Assembly (NCBI RefSeq): GCF_000003605.2
Contig: NW_003115460.1
Coordinates: 69,273 to 81,741 of the forward strand
Origin: Saccoglossus kowalevskii
Taxonomy: Eukaryota; Hemichordata; Enteropneusta; Harrimaniidae
Direction of reading: 5' to 3'
DNA length: 12,469 nt
Each line of letters begins with the position of its first letter. The first letter of the stretch is position 1. The notes under the pieces were generated by a model that had not been told where the DNA came from, ran no database searches, and was given only the letters and a program-made list of their open reading frames with translations. Both the position numbers and the translations under genes were made by a program. Shown piece by piece: positions 7,201 through 12,469 of the stretch.

Positions 7201-9338
7201 CGAAAATATCACTTTTTACCAAAAATGAAAAAAAATTCACCAATAATTAGAGATTTAAAGAGATCTTGAAATGAACAAATCTAAGTGAGGTCTACCCAAG
7301 GTACATATACACCAAGTATCAAAGCAATCAGGCTTGTAGTTTTCAAGAAGAAGTCGAAAAAGTTGACACAAACGAAGACGGACAATCAGTGATACAATCA
7401 GCTCTGCTTGACAAAGTCAACAGCATAGACAAGTTTCCTCATTATTTTAGAAACTTGTGTGCTCTTGTGAAAAAAGGTTCCAATTTCGTCTATGTAGGGG
7501 GGTTGCTTTGTCGCACGAACAATCGTGCCGGGAACCGGGGAAATCTGTGGATAAATTGTGCGAGCTAAAAATCAACCCCCATTGTCGCATGGAAACCGAC
7601 TGATGGAGCTATCTCAAAACCTCTCTATTCGTTAAGGTAACCAAAGCCATGGGACATGAAAATGACTACAGTTTGTAGACAAGTTAGTTTTATAAATTCA
7701 GTCACTTATTGGAAATCCTATAAAGGCAGTGTGTGCATGGTAATATGATCTCTTCTTCAATACTCAGCAATGAAAAAGCTCAACCCAGCAACACTGTAAC
7801 AGGCATAAGGGTTGGACCATTAGAAATTCAGGGGTGGCAGAAAAACTATGAAAATGAAATATATTTGTTTTCTATCACTTAGTTTGGTACTTATTTTGCT
7901 TTCAATGATGACTTCACTGTAATTTTTTGTTTTTGTTTTGTGCAAATTTTTTTTTTTCAATTCTGCCACCCCAGAGTTTCTAATGGTCCAGCCCTCAACT
8001 GTGAAATTACCAGCTTACCCTTAGACTGTTGTAGTTGTAGAAATTTAACCGCATCAGCTACAAGTTTCATCTTTTTATGACAATGTTTGCACCACAAAGT
8101 TTTGGCCTGACCAAAATGGAGACCCTAAAAACAAATATTAAGATACACGTATATATATGAAACACCAACATGCAAAAAATCTTTATTTTGCTCTCACTTC
8201 TGCTAGAAGATTGCCATGGAAACACTGTACTGTACTATGGCACTGAAGAAATGTGAAGAGTAACACTGTACAGTGCGCATGTATGGTGTTAATTGTCACA
8301 ATTGTCACACATGAAATCACATTCTTTTTTATCCCTGCAGTGAAATGATCAATATTTTGTCATTTTTCACTCGCTGGAAAAATTACAAAATATAAACTAT
8401 TGTGTTTTGTGGCTGTCGATCATTAAAATTGACACATGGGGAAATGCAAGTCATTTGTAAATGGTGACCCCCCCCCCTCCCCAAATCAAAATCCAGAATC
8501 AAGAAGCACAAACCCCCTTTGTTGACAATTCAACTTATGTATGCTTTGGTACCATGTGTACAATATTTTATGTCCCTTAATTTCTGTTTCTGTTTTTCAA
8601 AGTTCCTTATTGGGATTTTAAAACATGCAATACAGAACTATTGTTTATCATCTCCGTAAATTTAACTACTTACAATCCACACGTGTCATTTTTATTAAAC
8701 AACAGCCCCTGAAGCAATATTAATTAATACTATTGTGCTTCCCATACCGTGAATGCCATTTCCTTGGAGCAGTTGAAGCAGCCGGCATTGAAATCGCAAA
8801 GAATGGAGATCAAATCAAATGGAATACAACCTTCCAGATCGAGATAACCCATGACAGATGAATACTGATGCATTATACTCGGCCTGAATGTTACCAACTG
8901 CTGCGTTTGACAGCGGTTACATAACACCGAATTGAGTCGATGAGCTGGTGTGGTGATATCCCACTTTCCCTTGCATTTTACACATTGAATACTTATGGAG
9001 AGTTTGGTACAATTCATGGTAGCAGTGTTCTCAGTTAACTCAAGTCCTCGTAACTTTATCTCTGTTCCGCGATGTTCGTTGAGTTGTTTTGAATCACTCC
9101 TCTCCTTATCCTCGTCCTCGTCTATTTCACGTTGTTTTATTTGTAAATCCTCCATTTTAATCAGTTCTTGACTTTCCATATCATTGTCAGCCTTAAAACC
9201 AGATTTCCGTAGAACTGTCAAGCCTTCATCCTTCCTATCTGTCGGTTCCCCCTCTGGCATCACTGCTTTTTCATCACTTGTGGCTAAATGATCACTAGGG
9301 ATAAACTCAAAACCTGCAGCCTTTGCAACAACTTCCAT
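1182..9338 (-). CDS. CHY-type zinc finger protein, six coding exons, 381 aa
   Basis: Spliced gene: join of 9338-8748, 8124-8019, 5917-5785, 5150-5036, 3382-3273 and 1272-1182 on the minus strand, 1146 nt, 381 residues plus TGA. Every junction is GT-AG and keeps frame (intron phases 0, 1, 2, 0, 2). Residues 1-110 are acidic and probably disordered. C119/C122, C140/C143, C187/C190 and C209/C212 look like two zinc ribbons. Residues 266-326 are a full CHY finger: C266-x-H268, C280-C281, C287-x2-C290-H291, H298, C308-x2-C311, C323-x2-C326. Residues 337-358 match the WEGGxGxR...MSxxDxxKY tail I associate with fungal CHY proteins, and the end is Lys/Ser-rich, possibly nuclear. No RING is present, so it is not an RCHY1/Pirh2 orthologue. 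The family binds zinc; partner and function are unknown to me. The start is the first ATG after an in-frame stop at 9374-9372. Confidence 0.9.
1436..1710 (+). repeat. tandem repeat, about 100-108 bp, 2.6 copies
   Basis: The word tacaattttttga recurs at 1436, 1544 and 1644, each time followed by ttctgtaatttaca or a close variant about 20 bp later. Copies one and two also share gatatttttgatagtgttc at their right ends. It lies in intron 5 of the CHY gene, just past the last exon on the plus-strand map. It is non-coding. Confidence 0.8.
2025..2220 (-). mobile_element. MITE-like element, copy A
   Basis: About 195 bp with one end tactgtaaaatac and several ttttcgct motifs. Read on the minus strand it aligns along its length with the element at 5970-6161: ggaattaattttcgctgaaaa, gtatgggatttatt, atgttgaatg, tggattttattttcactg, then the terminal acagta. 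It has no coding capacity. A non-autonomous DNA transposon is the simplest reading. The end nearer 2210 (attaatactagta) is degraded. No clear target duplication is seen. Confidence 0.7.
2222..3272. other. rest of intron 5, mostly featureless
   Basis: Non-coding, AT-rich intron sequence. The only item worth noting is the open stretch at 2603-2785 on the plus strand, listed separately. The other open frames at 2197-2713 overlap one another on both strands and have no recognisable motif. Confidence 0.55.
2603..2785 (+). other. short open stretch with protein-like composition, unrecognised
   Basis: A 60-codon plus-strand frame without ATG, bounded by an in-frame TGA upstream and a TGA at 2778-2780. 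Its second half reads ESPSDDEVIASILDQNAK and then a Pro/Asp-rich segment, which looks more like protein than the surroundings. The final TGA sits at a donor-like site (TGA|GTAAGG at 2780-2781). There is no family match that I know and no clear acceptor. It could be a relic of a transposon or retrocopy, or chance. Confidence 0.2.
3273..3382 (-). CDS. CHY gene exon 5
   Basis: 110-nt exon between acceptor tttatctacag (AG at 3384-3383) and the near-consensus donor AGCAA|GTAAGT (GT at 3272-3271). It encodes residues 316-351 and two bases of K352. KPCISC (321-326) gives the last CxxC pair of the CHY finger. HWEGGQGCR (337-345) and KVTMS (347-351) match the tail I recall from fungal CHY proteins. 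The extra Cys at 344 has no partner that I can see. Confidence 0.9.
3467..4089 (+). repeat. 43-bp minisatellite, 14 full copies plus a 21-bp partial
   Basis: The unit is gatgcaccacagatttgctg followed by tgatgcagctagtaatgctatac, with starts at exactly 43-bp steps from 3467 to 4069. Copies 3-7 (3553-3767) are identical. The others differ at a few sites: A or T in cac(A/T)gatt, and agtaat, agtcat, aataat or aatcat near the end. Each unit can fold: GCAcCACAG and CTGTGaTGC pair around ATTTG, with one mismatch. It lies wholly inside intron 4 of the CHY gene. Short open frames through it are by-products of the repeat. Confidence 0.97.
4090..5035. other. rest of intron 4, no gene seen
   Basis: AT-rich intron sequence. 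A 110-bp GC-richer patch at 4385-4500 contains gcccgcggttcagtctgggc on the minus strand, loosely like a tRNA-type B box, but no matching A box or cloverleaf. The 67-codon frame at 4165-4368 has no recognisable content. Confidence 0.5.
5036..5150 (-). CDS. CHY gene exon 4 (CHY finger core)
   Basis: 115-nt exon between acceptor ttctctgcag (AG at 5152-5151) and donor GAGCAG|GTAATA (GT at 5035-5034). It completes R277 (AG|G) and encodes residues 278-315. It holds the core: FPCCGKAYPCDECH gives C280, C281, C287, C290 and H291; H298 follows in TDHEM; CGHC gives C308 and C311. This spacing is the defining signature of the CHY zinc finger and is the strongest identification in the window. Confidence 0.93.
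5151..5784. other. intron 3, possible dispersed-repeat fragment
   Basis: 634-bp intron between exons 3 and 4. The segment at about 5262-5375 (tatgaagtttgaatggtcga, tgtccgagatac, followed by cacgtggtgtacac) is more GC-rich and reads like the diverged repeats seen elsewhere in the window, but I found no second copy here. The 163-codon minus-strand frame at 5436-5927 is only exon 3 run on into this intron. Confidence 0.45.
5785..5917 (-). CDS. CHY gene exon 3 (start of CHY finger)
   Basis: 133-nt exon between acceptor tgttttcag (AG at 5919-5918) and donor TTAAG|GTATCT (GT at 5784-5783). It encodes the rest of V233, residues 234-276 and two bases of R277. A lysine-rich linker (VKKPKKVSK, 242-250) leads into GTCKHYKKSFRWLR (264-277), which opens the CHY domain with ligands C266 and H268. 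The acceptor lies only about 50 bp from the edge of the MITE at 5970-6161. Confidence 0.9.
5970..6161 (+). mobile_element. MITE-like element, copy B
   Basis: Homologous to the element at 2025-2220 but in the opposite orientation. It starts tactgtaaaaattttcgctgg and ends aataatgtattctacagtga, so the outer ends form an imperfect inverted repeat (tactgta / tcactgta). It sits in intron 2 of the CHY gene, about 50 bp before the exon 3 acceptor in the transcript. No target duplication can be called with confidence. Confidence 0.7.
6162..6740. other. part of intron 2, nothing seen
   Basis: AT-rich intron sequence with no repeat, RNA or coding signal that I can support. The 80-codon frame at 6349-6591 has no recognisable content. 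Confidence 0.5.
6780..7400 (+). repeat. diverged repeat cluster, about five units of 95-160 bp
   Basis: Variants of aggtctacccaaggtacata followed by caccaagtatcaaagcaat recur near 6785, 6880, 7012, 7127 and 7288. Several are followed by aagaagaagtcgaaaa-like words and AT-rich filler. Spacing varies, so the array is old. The right end runs into gttgacacaaacgaagacgg, a junction resembling the terminus of an invertebrate dispersed repeat (inference). It sits in intron 2 of the CHY gene. Confidence 0.6.
7497..7580. repeat. small foldback with G6 / C5 arms
   Basis: Left arm ggggggttg then cgcac (7497-7516) is mirrored by gtgcg then caaccccc (7558-7580), with unequal spacers between the two blocks of each arm. 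The word attgtcgcat just outside repeats part of the left arm. This could be a degraded tiny transposon or chance. Confidence 0.35.
7808..7995. mobile_element. 188-bp MITE with 35-bp terminal inverted repeats
   Basis: The left end (7808-7842) begins agggttggaccattagaaat. The right end (7961-7995), reverse complemented, begins agggctggaccattagaaac. The arms match at 32 of 35 positions and both continue to ggggtggcagaa. The interior is AT-rich and non-coding, with a T-run near the right arm. A non-autonomous DNA transposon is the best reading. No target duplication is obvious, so the superfamily is open. It lies in intron 2, about 24 bp past the exon 2 donor. Confidence 0.85.
8019..8124 (-). 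CDS. CHY gene exon 2
   Basis: 106-nt exon between acceptor tttttag (AG at 8126-8125) and donor AAGG|GTAAGC (GT at 8018-8017). It encodes residues 198-232 plus the first base of codon 233. It starts GLHFGQAKTL and carries CKHCH (209-213), which supplies the last CxxC pair of the second putative zinc ribbon begun by CFNC in exon 1. Read phase 0 in and phase 1 out, it is open throughout and joins exon 3 as G|TA (Val). Confidence 0.87.
8125..8747. other. intron 1, no gene seen
   Basis: 623-bp intron between exons 1 and 2. It has a C9 run at 8469-8477 and a pair of aacactgtac words at 8221 and 8262, which may be a small decayed repeat. No coding or RNA signal is seen. Confidence 0.55.
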
Positions 9339-9344
9339 CTTGTA
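8748..9344 (-). CDS. CHY gene exon 1 (first coding exon)
   Basis: Coding begins at the ATG at 9338-9336, in a good context (AAGATGG). The exon itself may begin at 9344, after a possible acceptor (ttggttatacag), which would put a 5' UTR exon further upstream; this is not certain. It encodes residues 1-197. The first 110 are rich in Glu, Asp, Lys and Ser (for example DEDEDKERSDSK at 73-84). Then come CVKC (119-122), CNRC (140-143), GYLDLEGC (164-171) and CFNC (187-190). The donor is ACG|GTATGG, with GT at 8747-8746. Without splicing the frame runs only five more codons to a TAG at 8732-8730, so a retained intron would give a 202-residue protein without the CHY finger. Confidence 0.88.
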
Positions 9345-9499
9345 CTGTATAACCAAACAGATAATTTTATATTAATATTTAATATGTTAACAAATTCTTT
9401 AAATCCAGGCTGGTAAGGTTATTTATGACATATTTGTACATTTTAATATCTTGCACATCATTAATAACAAAATAAGCTGTTGTCACAATGCCTATTATT

Positions 9500-9951
9500 T
9501 GAGAACGTTGTTAAAATGTGTGTGTGAACAGAATATGCCGTTGTGGCGTTTTTGATACTGTCGTAAAAGGGGTGGACCAGATCCTAAACGCCGTTATCAC
9601 ACCGGCTCTTGCACAACGCAATGTGCCGCGTGAACACAATACGACGGCCAAACGCCCTCTATCGCCGACTTATTTATGCTTGTCATTACACAAGATGGCG
9701 TCAGATGTTTTCTAGCCAATCTCTGTTATCCCAAGTTCATAACGCTATTTCTTCCCACCAGTTATTTCCACGTTGTCAAGTCCAAATCGCTCGGGTTGCT
9801 GGGTCTATTGTTGCGTTATTTATACACGCGAATAGCATGAACATAAACTGATCATTTCTTGGTTTTGTTCGACCTAACAATTTGGCAATTTCTTGCTCTT
9901 CGAAATCTCAATAAATCGTTCGTTGTTGTCTTCTTCTCGAGCGTGAAAACA
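9500..9951. promoter_or_regulatory. CpG-richer, promoter-like region upstream of the CHY gene
   Basis: CpG is frequent here (acgacggcc, tcgccgac, cacgcg, ctcgagcg), unlike the rest of the window, and this segment lies 160-610 bp upstream of the CHY start codon. It includes caagatggcgtc at 9688-9699, close to the YY1 core AAnATGGCG found near many animal transcription starts. The ATG in that motif opens a six-codon frame ending at TAG 9713-9715, so it is unlikely to start a gene. TATA-like ttatttatac lies near 9815. A transcription start cannot be placed by eye. Confidence 0.35.
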
Positions 9952-9956
9952 CACGG
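9952..9956. repeat. left target-site duplication CACGG
   Basis: The five bases immediately before the TGTTA terminus, identical to 10718-10722 after the TAACA terminus. Confidence 0.7.
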
Positions 9957-10111
9957 TGTTATGTTTGAGTTTATTTTATGTATTTATTATTTGTGTAATT
10001 TGTAGTTGGGATTTTATTGAAACGTCATATTTCCCTCGGTCGCTTTGTTCTTTTGTCAATTTATCCCTATTTTGCATATTTATTTGTACTGAGCTAAGAG
10101 TCTGCTTTGGC

Positions 10112-10119
10112 TATAAAAG
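10112..10119 (+). promoter_or_regulatory. TATA box inside the LTR
   Basis: TATAAAAG in the context ctttggctataaaagcc, 156 bp from the left end of the element. It matches the metazoan TATA consensus well. Transcription would start near 10140 and run in the plus direction, away from the CHY gene. Confidence 0.55.
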
Positions 10120-10154
10120 CCTTTTGTTTTACGTTGACGAGAGAAGACTGCAAT

Positions 10155-10207
10155 TAGACGGTAAACTGATAGCAAGAGGACGCCAAATAGACGGTAAACT
10201 GATAGCA
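10155..10207 (+). repeat. two 20-bp direct repeats, period 33 bp
   Basis: tagacggtaaactgatagca occurs at 10155-10174 and 10188-10207. Its core taaactgata also occurs inverted, as tatcagttta, at about 10239-10248. All lie just downstream of the LTR TATA box, so they could be part of the 5' leader or a regulatory module of the element. Confidence 0.85.
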
Positions 10208-10464
10208 CTATAATTTTTACCAGTATCACTGACTGGTTTATCAGTTTATAAGGAAATGGGGTCTGTTCTTGAACATTGTTAGCTGTCCGGGCTGGTTTGT
10301 GTGTTTGTTCTGGCGACGTGTTGGAGGAAGCTTCAAGAAGTCCACGTGTGAGCTGAAACTTGGTACGCTTCGACGGAGATGAACGAATGAAGATTGACAC
10401 CACCTCGGAGTCGTGACAAAAGTTCGAAGACGATGGAGTGACAGGCCAGCAGAGAACAAACTCT

Positions 10465-10489
10465 TTGATTTGATTTGATTTGATTTGAT
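10465..10489 (+). repeat. (TTGAT)5 microsatellite
   Basis: Five perfect copies of ttgat inside the LTR-like element. A length-variable site is likely. Confidence 0.95.
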
Positions 10490-10717
10490 AAGTATTGTTA
10501 ATTTTGACTGTTTGTTCTTTTTGCCGTTGTTAAACGGAAGTCTTATATTGGTTGCATGTTACTGCTAGCATTTTTGTTTGAGGTGTGGTGTAGCACACAA
10601 AGTTATGTGACATTTGAATAGGGCATTGAAAATATACTACCGTACTATCTTGCACACTGCTTGCGTTCGGGCGTTTTATTTGTTATACGAGTCGAGTACT
10701 AGGGTCTGAACGTAACA

Positions 10718-10722
10718 CACGG
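10718..10722. repeat. right target-site duplication CACGG
   Basis: The five bases immediately after the TAACA terminus, identical to 9952-9956. Confidence 0.7.
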
Positions 10723-11690
10723 GAAAAACAGAGGGGACGCCATTTTGTCGACTGACCTTTCCATTCGTTTATTGACACCAGTGTTTTTACTAAGTGAGAA
10801 CGCGAGCAGACAATTCAACAGATTATCTAATATTTGCACAACAAAAAACAGTGTTAACAATCGGTGTTTTTAGAAGTGTGAGAACGTAACTCTTTATTCT
10901 GCAAAAGCAGGATTTCTCATACACAAAACTGAGTAGCAACAACACCGGCATGAGGGGGCAGTATTGCAGGATGGCGATTCTATCTGGAATATTGGAACAC
11001 CTTTGTGTGTAGTGTAGTGCTTTTGACAAATGTTTTTATGATGTACCATCCAACCGGAGAGAGGAGGTGTGTTTTGCACTCTCCATAGAGTGAGCCAAAA
11101 GAAAATAGTTATGTCTTGGTTTGAACTAGAGATTCTAGTAGTGCTTCTATTGTGGATAAAAGATTTATCAGTAAATCAGTGGAAGAAGGAATCAATGAAT
11201 ACATGTATTTGGAGTTAAGCAAATTATGCCTAGATATAATTTATCAGATCAATTCGCTACTGAAAAGGCTTTTCTTTAACAAAAAATTGTTAACAGATTT
11301 TTACCAAAATCTAATCAGATCTTGCAAATGTCCTATAGAATATAACTGCTGAGTTTCATCGGATTCTGATCACTGATTTATAAGATATCGCATTCATTTG
11401 CTGCACCAAAGGAAAGACAGACAGACATAAACTTAATTTTTAACGAGAGCTATCCCTGTGGTACAGTGATAGGCTAGATAATCAATACATCCTCTGAAAT
11501 AATTCCCCAAAATTTAGTTGAAAAATCTGAATTTTAAGTTTAAAAAACACCAGTGGTCAGGCATTGGGCGTTGCTTGCAGAATAAGGTGTTGGGTAAGCA
11601 TAACAGATAAGAAACAATCTTAGAAAGAACTCCCATTTGCTGAGAGTATTGGAGACACATTAAATATAATTTTAAATTACTTAGCTGAAA
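10723..11690. other. upstream flank, CpG-richer start, then no gene
   Basis: The first 90 bp are CpG-richer and, read on the minus strand, contain gtcgacaaaatggcgtcc (10748-10731), a second YY1-like AAAATGGCG motif pointing toward the CHY gene. If the LTR is removed this segment adjoins 9500-9951, so the two may once have been one promoter region (inference). Beyond about 10815 there is AT-rich sequence with no supported gene. A (gaca)-like run, gacagacagaca, at 11416-11427 resembles the tail of a dispersed repeat, and words like those of the right-end array begin near 11305. Confidence 0.4.
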
Positions 11691-12469
11691 ACTAATTATG
11701 CAAATCAGAATATTAACATGAACAGATTTGATTGTAAAACTAATGAGCTCTGCGCAATGTGACAAAAACTCTATGTACCAAGTTTAATTGAAATGTGATT
11801 AGAACCAAAAAATTATGAATTATTATGCTAATTAGGGAAATAATATGAACAGAGTTTTACCCCAAACTAATTAGGTTTGTACATTGTCCAAGAGCATCTT
11901 TGTACTAAGTTTCATTAAAATGGAAATTAGTACTTTAGATATCAGTGTGAAAGCTTAAAATTGGTTAATTATGCAAATTGGGTAATTAATATGTACAGAT
12001 TTTAACCCACAATTATCCAGGTCTGTCTATTGTCCTACAGCATCCATGTATAAACATTCATTGATATGTGATGATTAGTACCTGAGATATCAGTGTGAAA
12101 GTTGGAAATTGGTTAATTATGCAAATTAGGTGATTAATATGCACAAATATTTACCAAAAACTAATTAGGTCTCTGCATAATTCTAGATTCATTGAAATGG
12201 AGTGATTAGTACTTTAGATATCAGTAGAAAAGCTGAAAATTAATTATGAAAATTAGGTAATTAATATGCACAATTATTTACCCTGAAACTAATCAGGTCT
12301 CTGCACAGTCCTAAAGGATCTATGTACCAAGTTTCATTGAAATGCGATGATTAGTACTCACCCGTGGAAAAGCTGAAAATTAACTAATTATGCAAATTAA
12401 GTGATTAATATGCACAAGTATTTATCCGAAACAATCAATCTCTGCATAGTCCTTGAGTATGTAAGTATA
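11690..12469 (+). repeat. diverged tandem repeat, about 145 bp, running off the window
   Basis: Variants of ctaattatgcaaattagg recur near 11693, 11822, 11966, 12115, 12239 and 12385, most often about 145 bp apart (two intervals are shorter, about 125-128). Each is followed by taattaatatgcac, accnaaaactaatcagg, ctctgcanagtcct, accaagtttcattgaaatg, gatgattagtact and gatatcagtgtgaaagctg, in that order. Units are clearly diverged, so the array is not freshly amplified. It continues past the window end. Confidence 0.85.

Larger units (their letters stand above)
9957..10717 (+). mobile_element. probable solo LTR of a retrotransposon, 761 bp
   Basis: The ends are TGTTATGTT at 9957 and AACGTAACA finishing at 10717: a 5-bp perfect inverted terminus (TGTTA/TAACA), with 8 of the first 9 positions pairing. 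The element is flanked by a direct 5-bp repeat CACGG at 9952-9956 and 10718-10722, as expected for a 5-bp target duplication. There is no gag, pol or primer-site sequence, so only one LTR appears to remain. TATAAAAG at 10112-10119 suggests plus orientation. Five-bp duplications fit Ty3/Gypsy, BEL/Pao or Copia; the family is open. No AATAAA lies downstream of the TATA box on that strand, which is a weak point. Confidence 0.7.

Noticed and set aside
1182-9338. orthologue of RCHY1/Pirh2
   Set aside because: There is no RING or CTCHY module after the CHY finger. The protein ends in a WEGG motif and basic tail.
9518-9851. two overlapping plus-strand frames of 65 and 80 codons as a divergent gene
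   Set aside because: Non-ATG starts, no motif and no donor. The in-frame ATG in the YY1-like site gives only six codons.
9479-9956. a second LTR ending at the left CACGG
   Set aside because: tgttgtcacaat at 9479 and AATAAA at 9910-9915 looked LTR-like, but no matching inverted terminus or target duplication could be found.
10080-10459. 107- and 72-codon minus-strand frames
   Set aside because: They overlap in different frames inside the LTR-like element and show no gag, pol or other motif.

Overview
This is a stretch of animal nuclear genome, most likely from a marine invertebrate (mollusc, brachiopod, hemichordate, cephalochordate or similar; the phylum cannot be settled by eye). It is AT-rich with long non-coding stretches, GT-AG introns, small inverted-repeat transposons, diverged satellite-like repeats and no bacterial gene packing.

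The main content is one spliced gene on the minus strand. I rebuilt it by reading splice sites and frames: six coding exons between 9338 and 1182, joining in frame into a 381-residue protein. Its C-terminal half is a CHY-type zinc finger with every ligand position present. In front of it are paired CxxC motifs that look like two zinc ribbons, and an acidic N-terminal region. The tail has a WEGGxGxR-type motif and a lysine-rich end. The layout resembles the RING-less CHY proteins I know best from fungi, rather than RCHY1/Pirh2, which carries a RING. Its function is not known to me.

Layout, left to right on the plus strand. 1-1181: downstream flank and 3' UTR, with a satellite-like unit at about 240-480 and a poly(A) signal candidate at 766-771. 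1182-1272: last exon. Intron 5 (1273-3272) holds a 100-bp tandem repeat, a MITE-like element and a short unexplained open stretch. 3273-3382: exon 5. Intron 4 (3383-5035) holds a striking 43-bp minisatellite at 3467-4089. 5036-5150 and 5785-5917: exons 4 and 3, the core of the CHY finger. Intron 2 (5918-8018) holds a second copy of the MITE, a run of diverged repeats, a small foldback and a different 188-bp MITE with 35-bp inverted ends. 8019-8124 and 8748-9344: exons 2 and 1. 9500-9951 and 10723-10815 are CpG-richer and promoter-like. They are split by a 761-bp element at 9957-10717 that starts TGTTA, ends TAACA and is flanked by a 5-bp duplication (CACGG): a probable solo LTR. From about 11690 to the window end runs a diverged repeat of about 145 bp.

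Only one protein-coding gene is supported, so nothing can be said about genes acting together. The other open frames are short, mostly antisense to exons or inside repeats.
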